From: JBBRBB01 sp038206235
GTDB taxonomy: Bacteria > Bacteroidota > Bacteroidia > Chitinophagales > Chitinophagaceae
DNA length: 56,278 nucleotides
Assembly: GCA_038206235.1 (NCBI GenBank)
Contig: JBBRBB010000027.1
Coordinates: forward strand, 1-56,278
Direction of reading: 5' to 3'
Part shown: piece after piece, positions 44,597 through 52,133 of the stretch
Position numbering within the stretch: position 1 is the stretch's first letter
How the letters are laid out: each line of letters begins with the position of its first letter
Translations under genes and position numbers: made by a program
The notes under the pieces: model-generated
Told to the model about the DNA's origin: nothing
Seen by the model: only the letters and a program-made list of their open reading frames with translations
Databases searched by the model: none

Positions 44597-47044
44597 TTGT
44601 ATTGCATAATTGTTTCGGTTAGGGGATATTTTATTGCCCAGCAAATCAAATTTTTCAAACTCATGATTGCGCCAGGTAAAATTTGCAACATTTAGCCAGC
44701 CATTATTTTCAATGCGTGCAGGGTCTTTTAGTTTTATACCCATATCAATCCTTATAAGAAAAAAACTAAAATCGAATCTTAAACCGGTGCCTGCACCAAT
44801 TGCGATATCTTTTCCTAACCTGTTGAAAGAAAAAATACCCGGAGGATTATTTGGGTCTGTGCGCAAATTCCAGATATTACCCACATCTGTAAACAAAGCT
44901 CCTTTTATATCAACACTCGTAAAATGCATAAGTGGATAACGATATTCAATATTAACCTCTAATTGCATATCACCATACCTGTCTCTGAATGTTGAAGCCG
45001 TATCACTCAATAAAGATGAGCCAAGTCCAAGCAGTCTTAAACCCCAGGCCCGCATGCTGTTTGGCCCGCCTGCAACAAATTGCTTAAAAAAAGGAAGTGT
45101 TTTTCCAAACCTTGGGTCATTACTATAATTATATCCCACGCCTGCCAATGCACGAAAGGCCAGCACATTTTTTCTTAATAGCGTAATTGATTTTCTATAT
45201 TCCGCTTCTAATTTTATATATTGATAAATATTATCCTGCAGGCTTTTTATTCTTCCCAGCAATAAACCAGCCTCTTCAACGGAAACCCGTAAGTAGTTGC
45301 TTACATTAAGATTTTTTCCCTGAAAAGTGTAGTTGAAACTCAATTGCTGACTGATAACGGAGCCTGTATTAAACGACGTTCTTAAAAAAGGATTGGTTTG
45401 AAATGCAGAATCCAAAAGCGGAAGCGTATCAAGCGAATACAGCTCAATGTTTAAGGGACGATATTGCCAAACAATTTTTTTCTTTTTCCATTCATAACCC
45501 CAGTTACTCACAAAAGAGCGGAGCCTGAAAAAATCTTGCCTTTCAGAGTATGCAGCATTCACATTCAATAAGGTTCTTGCTGCCTCAAACGTTTTTTCTT
45601 TTTTAATCTTAAATGGGATGATGAACTTTGGAAAACTGAGGGTATGACTTAGAGAAGATTGCAATGATTGCAAAGTAGGATAATTGGGGTCAAAGCTTAA
45701 TTCGACACCATTTCTAAGACTTGTGGAAGATTGAATTGCATTTTTCCACAGGTTGCGGTTGCGGTAAGTTATGTTTACTGATAGGCCAAATAAATTAGAC
45801 GAGCTAAGAAAATCTCCTGTATTTCTGCTTGCTTCGAGATTATACGTTATGTTCTGTTTTTTTTCGGGGTATAAAAAGAAATGAAAATCAACACTGTCTT
45901 TGTGTATTATTGTTCGTGTATCTATCTGTCGCCACGCTCCTATCTGGCTAAAATTGTTTACGGTTCTGTAATAGCGGTCTTCATTATATAAAATTCCCCG
46001 TCGTATAAAAGTGTGTCCGCGAAGCACAGACGGCTTAAATAATCCTGCATGATAAAACATGGTAAAACCCCTGCCTCTAAATTTTTTAAATGATGCTGTA
46101 TCGTTTATTAAACTATCGGGCAAATCTGTTTGCCTGGTTTCGGGATAATAATAAATTCTTCCTACATAAAATTGTTCAAAAGCAGATGTGTCTGCAGTGA
46201 TATTCACAGAATCAATGCTTCTCCTCTCTTTAATAATAACAATGCAGGCGGGGTTTGTTGTTACTCCTAATTTTCTCTTATCTGTTGTAGCCGCAAATTG
46301 TTTTGTCGGCTCACTGTCTGCAGCAAATCTCAGTGAATCGAGATATGTGGTATCTACTTCTGCTATCAGGTTATCTCGTTTTAGTAAAAAGTATCCTTTT
46401 CTTCTATATGTTGCAACAAGCCGGTCTAATTCTGCGCCAATAACATCTTTTGAATAAGGGGTTTTCTTTGGTTTTATAAAGCTCCCTTTAATATTATTTT
46501 TAGCGATTTTTTCAAGGGTGTCATTTTTAATTTGATACGAAAAGGAATCAATAATTGTTTGTTTGCCTGTATTAATATTCATGGCTAAATATGTTCTTAC
46601 CTGTGTAGGGTTATTTCCTTTATGAAACGTATCTGTCATAAAAGTATCTTCAAGAATTGGATTGAAATATCCCTGCGAAAAAAGATACCCTTTCATAAAT
46701 TTTATGGTGGAAATGAAATGTATAGAATCAAATATGGGAGGGTCTTTCAGAGAATAAAAAAAACCAAATTTTCTAATTCGTCTTGCCGATAAGCTATCAT
46801 CCCAATAACCCGCAAGATTTTCACTTAATCTCACTTTCTCATCTTTTGGTATATTGCCTGAAATATTTATTCTATTATAAAAAACAAAGGGCGTATCAAC
46901 AGGATATTTTTTTACTCTTACCTCATTTACAAAAAGAATTTTTTCTCTGGGAAAAAGTGGTTTTTCTACATTGCATGATGTGAAGATGAGAATAAAGGAT
47001 ATGGATACGAAAAATAAATATCTTGATTTATCGCTAAAGCTCAT
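44573..47044 (-). CDS. tamL: TamL-type outer-membrane lipoprotein/barrel (BamA superfamily)
   Basis: An 823-residue protein with a lipobox (FTSC, Cys24), POTRA-like periplasmic repeats to about residue 420 (for example GRIYYYPETRQ) and a C-terminal 16-strand barrel region. The barrel holds the VAGGPNSMRAWGLRLLG motif, equivalent to the VRGF/Y lid loop of BamA, and ends with the sequence YAIQLGIGLPF. In Bacteroidota this TamA-like protein is lipid-anchored (TamL) and works with TamB in outer-membrane biogenesis. tamB is not next to it here. The start is only 6 bp from the divergent methyltransferase gene. Confidence 0.85.
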   Translation of the reverse strand: MSFSDKSRYLFFVSISFILIFTSCNVEKPLFPREKILFVNEVRVKKYPVDTPFVFYNRINISGNIPKDEKVRLSENLAGYWDDSLSARRIRKFGFFYSLKDPPIFDSIHFISTIKFMKGYLFSQGYFNPILEDTFMTDTFHKGNNPTQVRTYLAMNINTGKQTIIDSFSYQIKNDTLEKIAKNNIKGSFIKPKKTPYSKDVIGAELDRLVATYRRKGYFLLKRDNLIAEVDTTYLDSLRFAADSEPTKQFAATTDKRKLGVTTNPACIVIIKERRSIDSVNITADTSAFEQFYVGRIYYYPETRQTDLPDSLINDTASFKKFRGRGFTMFYHAGLFKPSVLRGHTFIRRGILYNEDRYYRTVNNFSQIGAWRQIDTRTIIHKDSVDFHFFLYPEKKQNITYNLEASRNTGDFLSSSNLFGLSVNITYRNRNLWKNAIQSSTSLRNGVELSFDPNYPTLQSLQSSLSHTLSFPKFIIPFKIKKEKTFEAARTLLNVNAAYSERQDFFRLRSFVSNWGYEWKKKKIVWQYRPLNIELYSLDTLPLLDSAFQTNPFLRTSFNTGSVISQQLSFNYTFQGKNLNVSNYLRVSVEEAGLLLGRIKSLQDNIYQYIKLEAEYRKSITLLRKNVLAFRALAGVGYNYSNDPRFGKTLPFFKQFVAGGPNSMRAWGLRLLGLGSSLLSDTASTFRDRYGDMQLEVNIEYRYPLMHFTSVDIKGALFTDVGNIWNLRTDPNNPPGIFSFNRLGKDIAIGAGTGLRFDFSFFLIRIDMGIKLKDPARIENNGWLNVANFTWRNHEFEKFDLLGNKISPNRNNYAIQLGIGLPF

Positions 47045-47050
47045 ACAGCC

Positions 47051-47773
47051 ATGTTAAGTAAGAATGAGGTCAAATATATCCAAAGTTTATTCCACAAAAA
47101 AACACTGAGTGCTTCTGATGTGTTTGTGGCAGAAGGAGTAAAGATTGTTGAAGAATTGTTACACTCCAATTTTGAAATTGTAAAAATCTATGCTCTTGCA
47201 GAATGGATAGAAAATCATAAGGCCAAAAAAAATCAGCATGAAGTAACTGAAGATGAATTAAAAAAAATAAGCAACCTGAAAACGCCGAATCAAGTTATTG
47301 CCATCGTTAAAAAAAGGATTTACCGAAAGCCTGAAGATTTGAAAAACACAGTAAGCCTTGTGCTGGATGGCATACAGGACCCCGGAAATTTCGGAACAAT
47401 CATTCGCACTGCAGATTGGTTTGGCATTACAAACATTATTGCAGGCACTGATACGGTTGATGTTTATAATTCAAAAGTGATACAATCAACTATGGGCAGC
47501 TTTATACGAACAAATATTTTTTATACTGATTTAAAAAAATTTCTGCAACAAGCAACTGTTCCCGTTTATGGCGCTTTGCTTGAAGGAAAGAATGTAACTG
47601 AGGCTGAAAAAATTAAAGAAAAATTACTTGTAATTGGCAATGAATCGAAAGGCATCAGTAAAAATTTACTTCCCTTCATACAACATGCCATAACAATTCC
47701 GCGAAAAGGAAAAACAGAATCATTGAATGCAGCGGTGGCAACTGGAATTATTTTATCTCATCTCGTGACTTAA
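47051..47773 (+). CDS. SpoU-family RNA (rRNA) methyltransferase
   Basis: A 240-residue methyltransferase with an N-terminal substrate-binding domain (LFHKKTLSASDVFVAEG) and a SpoU domain. The SpoU domain has the knot motifs LVLDGIQDPGNFGTIIRTAD, LLVIGNESKGIS and IPRKGKTESLNAAVATGI. The last carries the SAM-binding loop. It probably 2'-O-methylates a 23S rRNA nucleotide, like RlmB. It diverges from tamL with a 6-bp gap, so the promoters overlap the neighbouring coding sequences. Confidence 0.93.
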   Translation: MLSKNEVKYIQSLFHKKTLSASDVFVAEGVKIVEELLHSNFEIVKIYALAEWIENHKAKKNQHEVTEDELKKISNLKTPNQVIAIVKKRIYRKPEDLKNTVSLVLDGIQDPGNFGTIIRTADWFGITNIIAGTDTVDVYNSKVIQSTMGSFIRTNIFYTDLKKFLQQATVPVYGALLEGKNVTEAEKIKEKLLVIGNESKGISKNLLPFIQHAITIPRKGKTESLNAAVATGIILSHLVT

Positions 47774-47878
47774 AACATCCCGGCACAAATACACACTTTG
47801 TGTTTACACCGTTAACGATGAAAAAATGTTGTGAACAATTTTTCATGTAACGCTTCTTAAGCAACAAAAATTCGGGTA

Positions 47879-48331
47879 TTATTTTTTTTGAAAAAACGCA
47901 TTAATATGCCATAAATCCCAGCGCTGTGGAGCGAGCAAAAGCATAATGAGTAAAATAGCTCTTGACATTACATGCTGCAGATCCCATACAGGTTCCAAAA
48001 GACCATGCCCGTAAGAAACAATCAGCAGGTCAATGCCAAGAAGGTACAACGCATATTCTCTGAAAAGTCCAATGATGAGTAAAAAACCACAGATCATTTC
48101 AGCATAGGAAGTATAATATGCAGTGACCCACATAATCCATTTCGGCAGAAAGGTTGTTTCAAAATTTTTAAAGAACATGTTGTATACCTTGGGTACAGTG
48201 TAAGTAAATATTTTTCCATAACCCTGCATTAAGAAAATAATTCCAAGCAATGCTCTTGCAAATAATATGGCCGCAGCCCTTTTTGTTTTATCGTTCATAA
48301 AAGTCTTTGAAAGTTTTATATCATTCAGCAA
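47879..48331 (-). CDS. DoxX-like membrane protein
   Basis: A 150-residue inner-membrane protein with four hydrophobic helices, starting FARALLGIIFLMQGYGKIFTY and including WVTAYYTSYAEMICGFLLI and LYLLGIDLLIV. This matches the DoxX/terminal oxidase-subunit-like family. Role uncertain. It stands alone after the rRNA methyltransferase. Confidence 0.75.
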   Translation of the reverse strand: MLNDIKLSKTFMNDKTKRAAAILFARALLGIIFLMQGYGKIFTYTVPKVYNMFFKNFETTFLPKWIMWVTAYYTSYAEMICGFLLIIGLFREYALYLLGIDLLIVSYGHGLLEPVWDLQHVMSRAILLIMLLLAPQRWDLWHINAFFQKK

Positions 48332-48365
48332 TTAAATCTTAGATAACATTGTTTTTTTATTTCAC

Positions 48366-48536
48366 CTGATACAAGGACAGCCAAATTATAATGTTTCTTA
48401 TAAAGGTAAAATGATTGTTGGTAACAGCACCCTCAGCCTTGCATTTACAGATGGCGGTTTTTCAAACAACCTTCACATAAACAAACCTGTGTATACAACA
48501 GAAGACTATGAACTGTTAGTAGGGAAAGCATGTTAG
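48366..48536 (+). pseudogene. Glycoside hydrolase family 97 N-terminal fragment
   Basis: A plus-strand frame of 56 residues reads GQPNYNVSYKGKMIVGNSTL, then SLAFTDGGFSNNLHI and YELLVGKA before TAG. It matches the N-terminal sandwich of GH97 enzymes (YxVxYKGKxVxxxSxLGL, then YxLxVGK). The catalytic domain is gone. The fragment stops exactly where the palindrome fragment at 48528 begins, so an insertion probably cut the gene. Confidence 0.45.
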
Positions 48537-48552
48537 CGGTAGGCAAGTTTTG
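48528..48552. repeat. Palindrome fragment J3 at the left edge of the second array
   Basis: CATGTTAGCGGTAGGCAAG resembles the complement of 49428-49474 (CTTAGCGGCAAGC) and of the stretch near 49900 (GTTATCGGCAAGC). It is a half-site-like remnant abutting the GH97 relic. Confidence 0.45.
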
Positions 48553-48555
48553 TCA

Positions 48556-48957
48556 TTAAATTCCTTTTCCACCTAAAATTTCAAGTTCTTGTCCTTTTTG
48601 AGGTTGTCCGTCAAGAATTGGAATTGCTTGAGAAATTAATTCTTTTACTCCTTCCACTTTCAATGAATTATCATGGTCTTCTTTGCTGTTCCAAATTTCT
48701 GTAATCCAAACAGAATTGGGATCAGTCGTATCTTTACTAACAACATACAAAATACAACCTTTTGCTGCTGATACTAATTTTGAAGCTTCAAGCAAGATAG
48801 AAGTAAGTTTTTCTCCATATCCTTCTTTTGCTGTCAATTTGCCGTGAAGTAGATATTTGGTCATTACGTTTTTGTTTTGATTTTCTATTTGTGTTGTTTG
48901 AGAAATAGCCGATATAGATATGAATACGCTCAGTAGGCTAATAGAAACTCTTTTCAT
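48556..48957 (-). CDS. Exported antibiotic-biosynthesis-monooxygenase-like protein
   Basis: A 133-residue protein with a signal peptide (about residues 1-19, ISISAISQ). A dimeric ferredoxin-like ABM domain follows: LHGKLTAKEGYGEKLTSILLE, GCILYVVSKDTTDPNSVWI and TEIWNSKEDHDNSL. Cytoplasmic relatives (YgiN type) act on quinols; the signal peptide here is unusual but occurs in Bacteroidota. It lies 27 bp after the DUF6157 gene on the same strand, in the second cassette-like region. Confidence 0.75.
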   Translation of the reverse strand: MKRVSISLLSVFISISAISQTTQIENQNKNVMTKYLLHGKLTAKEGYGEKLTSILLEASKLVSAAKGCILYVVSKDTTDPNSVWITEIWNSKEDHDNSLKVEGVKELISQAIPILDGQPQKGQELEILGGKGI

Positions 48958-48984
48958 TAGTTATGATTTTTTTGTTAACAGTTA

Positions 48985-49401
48985 TTATTTTCGTTTTGAA
49001 CGCATTGCTTTTACGATTTTCAGATTTTTGTCTGTCACTAACTTTTTGTATTCATTTGTTTCAACACCATACATGGCAATTTTACTTTTTGCGTTGCTAT
49101 GTATTCCCCAGCCATATCGTTTTGTCAATGGTGATGAACGAAAACAGGGTTGTCCTTTTGAAAAGAAGATTTCACGTTCGGTTTGGAGTTCGTTTTTTGT
49201 CAACCCTTTTTTAGTTGCAAAACAATAAAATAATATTTCATCAGAGTTATATTTATATGGGTTTTGGCTAATCATTTCAAACTGAATATTCGCAATTGTT
49301 TTTTCGTTTCCTTTCATTGGTGGAATTTCTCCGCTTATCGCAGGGCAGTCTTCTGCAACTTCAATAAATGTGTTATAATAATTTGTCGTATGGTTTAGCA
49401 T
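48985..49401 (-). CDS. DUF6157-family protein
   Basis: A 138-residue cytoplasmic protein with the family pattern: NYYNTFIEVAEDCPA near the start, PPMKGNEKTIANIQFEMIS, FFSKGQPCFRSSPLTKRYGW and a basic C-terminus (MRSKRK). Function is unknown. It is commonly a single mobile-looking gene in Bacteroidota. Here it is flanked by a palindrome fragment upstream and the ABM gene downstream. Confidence 0.8.
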   Translation of the reverse strand: MLNHTTNYYNTFIEVAEDCPAISGEIPPMKGNEKTIANIQFEMISQNPYKYNSDEILFYCFATKKGLTKNELQTEREIFFSKGQPCFRSSPLTKRYGWGIHSNAKSKIAMYGVETNEYKKLVTDKNLKIVKAMRSKRK

Positions 49402-49427
49402 GTCTGTTGTCTGTTTGAGTTAATAGT

Positions 49428-49474
49428 GGCGGTCGCTTGCCGCTAAGCCAATGTTAGCAGCTGGCTTACTTTTC
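49428..49474. repeat. Palindrome fragment J2 between genes of the second array
   Basis: GGTCGCTTGCCGCTAAGCC followed by AATGTTAGC and TGGCTTACT. It contains small inverted pairs (GCGG/CCGC, AGCCA/TGGCT) and the GCTTGCCG core seen in unit B (1134-1141) and at 49886-49928. Confidence 0.5.
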
Positions 49475-49541
49475 TTGTAGTCTCTTTTTGTATAGACTCG
49501 ATGTTGTGTTACAAATCATATTTTAGTTCGTGTCTTAGCTC

Positions 49542-49832
49542 CTAATGAATTGATTTTTTATCGTAACGCAACAAAAGTTTTTGAGCTTGTGGAAGAACAT
49601 ATGCAGTTTCATAGTCCTCGCCAATGAATTGTTTTACAGAAGCAATGCCTTCAAACCACATGATGGTCGTGAATTCAAATTCATTTTCAAGGTCTCGTTT
49701 CAAAAGTTGAATGCCTTTGTAGCCTAAAATTTCTTTGTTAGCGATCCCTTCAAAGATTTCGTGCTTGAGCAAATTTTCGTAAGCATCAGCATTTTCTTTA
49801 GTTGTGTATCCGTGCCATATTCTTGCAATCAT
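49542..49832 (-). CDS. ABM-like small protein (monooxygenase fold)
   Basis: A protein of 96 residues from MIARIWHGYTTKENADAYEN to LLLRYDKKSIH. The opening, GIQLLKRDLENEFEFTTIMW and a final VLPQAQ-type segment match the heme-degrading/ABM-like fold of small Bacteroidota proteins. A longer open frame runs to 50015, but its first 60 residues belong to a broken HicB and a palindrome fragment, so I place the start at 49832. Confidence 0.7.
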   Translation of the reverse strand: MIARIWHGYTTKENADAYENLLKHEIFEGIANKEILGYKGIQLLKRDLENEFEFTTIMWFEGIASVKQFIGEDYETAYVLPQAQKLLLRYDKKSIH

Positions 49833-49885
49833 GAGTTTATGATTTAAATTAGAAAAATAATTATTATTAAGTTCTGCATAAGTTG

Positions 49886-49928
49886 TTAGGGTGTGCCAAA
49901 TGCTTGCCGATAACAATGTATATGTCTG
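49886..49928. repeat. Palindrome fragment J1 at the right edge of the second array
   Basis: GTTAGGGTGTGCCAAATG followed by CTTGCCGATAACAATG. The GCTTGCCG core is shared with units B and J2. It falls inside what should be the 3' end of hicB. Confidence 0.5.
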
Positions 49929-50142
49929 ATAAAGTTTTCTTACCGCTAATTCTAAAAGCTTGTCATTTTTACCAATTGAAGAAGGTTCAATGTCAACAGA
50001 CAAACATTCTTCCACGGGCTTCGTAAATATTAGGTATTAGCTCTTTCATAGTTCCTGCTTGTGTAACGCATCCGGGCAAAGCCGGTATTTCTGCCCAAAG
50101 CCCGCCTTCTTCTGCCTCGTGTATAATTACTTTTAATTTCAT
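49926..50142 (-). pseudogene. HicB-family antitoxin, frameshifted and 3'-disrupted
   Basis: From the ATG at 50142 the frame reads MKLKVIIHEAEEGGLWAEIP, then ALPGCVTQAGTMKELIPNIYEA, and stops. An extra C near 50020 shifts the frame; removing it continues EECLSVDIEPSSIGKNDKLLELAV. Together these give a HicB-type partial RNase H fold. No stop follows in that frame. It runs through palindrome fragment J1 into the ABM-like gene, so the original 3' end is lost. No hicA is visible upstream (50143-50310). Confidence 0.75.
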
Positions 50143-50248
50143 AAATCTTTTTCAAATTTACATGATAGAACATAATTTCAGCTTTTCCTAAATGTTCCGG
50201 CTCTTTCAGGGTCTCCTTAAATGTGGCGGGATACCCAAATATTTCAAT

Positions 50249-50309
50249 GACTCCATGACTTTATTGACTCATTGACTTATTGACTTATTGACTTATTGAC
50301 TCAATGACT
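50249..50309. repeat. Short tandem repeat (TTGACTTA-type)
   Basis: Several copies of a TTGACTTA/TTGACTCA unit lie directly before the end of the lolE-like gene (its stop is at 50311). It resembles the repeat at 40125. Confidence 0.85.
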
Positions 50310-50310
50310 A

Positions 50311-51543
50311 TTACCTAAACTGTATTGCGTTCACCGGCTGTACACTTCTTACAATCATGGTGGGAATCATCAATGCGAGAAAGCAAACTATTAGTGTGCC
50401 TCCGCAAACAGCTACAACCTGCCACCAGATTATATCAACCGGTGCAACGGAAACATAATAAGCCGCTTCATTCATTTTTAAAAAACCGGTTGCTTGTTGC
50501 AGCAGGCAAATGCCAACGCCAAAAATTAACCCTATTAATATTCCCATGCCTGCTATGATTGTTGCATGAAGCAAAAATATTTTTTGAATATTCCAGTTGC
50601 TGCTGCCAAGCGCTTTTAATACGCCAACCATTCTTGTTCGTTCGAGAACCAATATCAGCAGACATGTAATTAGATTAATGACTGCAACAATTGACATGAT
50701 GATGAAAATTACATTGCGATTTACATTTTGAATTTGCAGCCAGTTAAAAATGTAGGGATAAATTTCTTTTGTGCTTCTGCTAATCCATTGTTGCGGAAGC
50801 AAATTAAACAGAATAGTATTCAATGTATCTGCCTGCGTGTAATTTTTCAAAAAAATTTCGTAGCCACCAATTTCATCCTTGTTCCAGTTATATACTTTTC
50901 GTATTAATCTTATATCGCCAATGGCAAATAGTTTATCAAATTCCTCGATGCCGGTTTTAAAAATTCCACTTACTGCAAGCTTTCTGGCTGTTGCAGTGCC
51001 TTCACTTTGCGAAATGAAATAGATGTTTATGGTATCATTTACTTTTATCTGAAGCTCATTGGCAATGGGCTGTGAAATCATTATTTCACGGCTGTAAAGA
51101 GAATCTTTAAAATCAATCCATTTACCGTCAACAAGAAATGAATTTAAGTTGTTGAAATCATAGTTGCTTTCTACACCTTTAAACAACACACCCTCAATCT
51201 CTTTATTTTTTTCAATCACGGCGCTCTTGGTTGCAAATGCCTGCACTTGTTTTATTGCAGGCATAGATTGTAAAATTTCAACAACCGTATCATTTTTTTG
51301 CAAGGGTGTTTCTTCTGCAACCATTGACTTACCTGCTTCATATTGCTGCACACGTAAATGCCCCCAGAAACTAAAAACTTTATTGCCTACTGTTTTTTGA
51401 AAACCGTTTACAAAGGCCAGAGTAATTATCATTGCCGCAACGCTAAGTGCAGTAGCGGCAGTTGCCAAACGAATAATAAAGCGGGAGAATGACCGTTGGT
51501 TATTAAATGCAATTCTTTTGGCTATAAACGTTGAGAGGTTCAT
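50311..51543 (-). CDS. lolE: LolE/FtsX-type ABC transporter permease
   Basis: A 410-residue inner-membrane protein with a first helix (about 20-45), a large periplasmic MacB-like domain to about residue 265, and three helices in the FtsX domain (VIFIIMSIVAVINLITCLLI, LIGLIFGVGICLLQQATGF, IIWWQVVAVCGGTLIVCFLA). ALGSSNWNIQKIFL is the typical FtsX loop. It resembles permeases that move lipoproteins from the inner membrane (LolC/E) or MacB-like ones. No ATPase gene is adjacent. The exact substrate is inferred. Confidence 0.85.
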   Translation of the reverse strand: MNLSTFIAKRIAFNNQRSFSRFIIRLATAATALSVAAMIITLAFVNGFQKTVGNKVFSFWGHLRVQQYEAGKSMVAEETPLQKNDTVVEILQSMPAIKQVQAFATKSAVIEKNKEIEGVLFKGVESNYDFNNLNSFLVDGKWIDFKDSLYSREIMISQPIANELQIKVNDTINIYFISQSEGTATARKLAVSGIFKTGIEEFDKLFAIGDIRLIRKVYNWNKDEIGGYEIFLKNYTQADTLNTILFNLLPQQWISRSTKEIYPYIFNWLQIQNVNRNVIFIIMSIVAVINLITCLLILVLERTRMVGVLKALGSSNWNIQKIFLLHATIIAGMGILIGLIFGVGICLLQQATGFLKMNEAAYYVSVAPVDIIWWQVVAVCGGTLIVCFLALMIPTMIVRSVQPVNAIQFR

Positions 51544-51765
51544 TGTAGAAGCAGCAAAAATATAAGGTTGTATTCATAGTTATAGAATGTTATTATTATG
51601 ATACCAGCTTCAACGCTCTGTTTGAAATGTTGCTTGGCCGATAACGGTCAGCCGGCTCGAAGCCGTAAGATTGATCCCGGCAAAGTGTAAGAAATAACAG
51701 ATGTTTAATAAGAGCATACGAAAACATTCTTCATACCTTTGAACGTAACAAGAGCTAAAATATTT
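51544..51765. other. Gap holding a possible palindrome remnant
   Basis: Near 51630-51680 there is CTTGGCCGATAACGGTCAGC followed by CGGCTCGAAGCCG. These resemble the GCTTGCCG core and GTCRAGCC motifs of the palindromic units. No arm pair could be traced, so this may be only a fragment. No gene is supported. Confidence 0.35.
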
Positions 51766-51991
51766 ATGGAGCAAATTATCTTAAATATAAAAATAAAAGC
51801 AAAGTTCCTTTTCTAAAAGAATTGCTTAACGCATGGAGTTTGTTGAAATAGCGGATGCAAAGAAGCAGAGAGTTAAAACGAAAAAAGCACAGTTCCTTAA
51901 AGATTTAAACGAAGCTGTAAATGAAGTAAACATGATTAAAGCAGGTAAAAAAAGGAGTAAACCTTTTCAACAATTATTAGATGAGCTTTAA
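51766..51991 (+). pseudogene. Small RelE-partner antitoxin, frameshifted
   Basis: Three frames joined by two indels read MEQIILNIKIKA, KVPFLKELLNA and MEFVEIADAKKQRVKTKKAQ, then FLKDLNEAVNEVNMIKAGKK and a final QQLLDEL. This matches a common Bacteroidota antitoxin of about 75 residues ending in a DEL/NEL motif. The last piece (51833-51991) is open by itself. The final codons overlap the toxin start. Confidence 0.6.
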
Positions 51992-52082
51992 TATTATTTC
52001 GATTGCTCTGTTTTATAAACAAGTTAAGCGCTTATCAAAAAAATATCCTTTCCTTAAAAAAAATTTTTTGTTATTGCAGTAA
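51981..52082 (+). pseudogene. RelE/ParE-type toxin, N-terminal fragment
   Basis: The frame begins with an ATG inside the antitoxin's last codons and reads MSFNIISIALFYKQVKRLSK then KYPFLKKNFLLLQ before TAA. This matches the first helix region of RelE toxins, normally about 100 residues. Catalytic parts are absent. Confidence 0.6.
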
Positions 52083-52133
52083 CATCTTTTAGATAATCCA
52101 ACTTAAAATGCATATTTACTTCAAATAATTTAG

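Noticed and set aside
49833..50015. A single 157-residue gene from 50015 to 49542
   Set aside because: Its first part is the C-terminal half of a HicB antitoxin plus a palindrome fragment; the gene proper begins at 49832.
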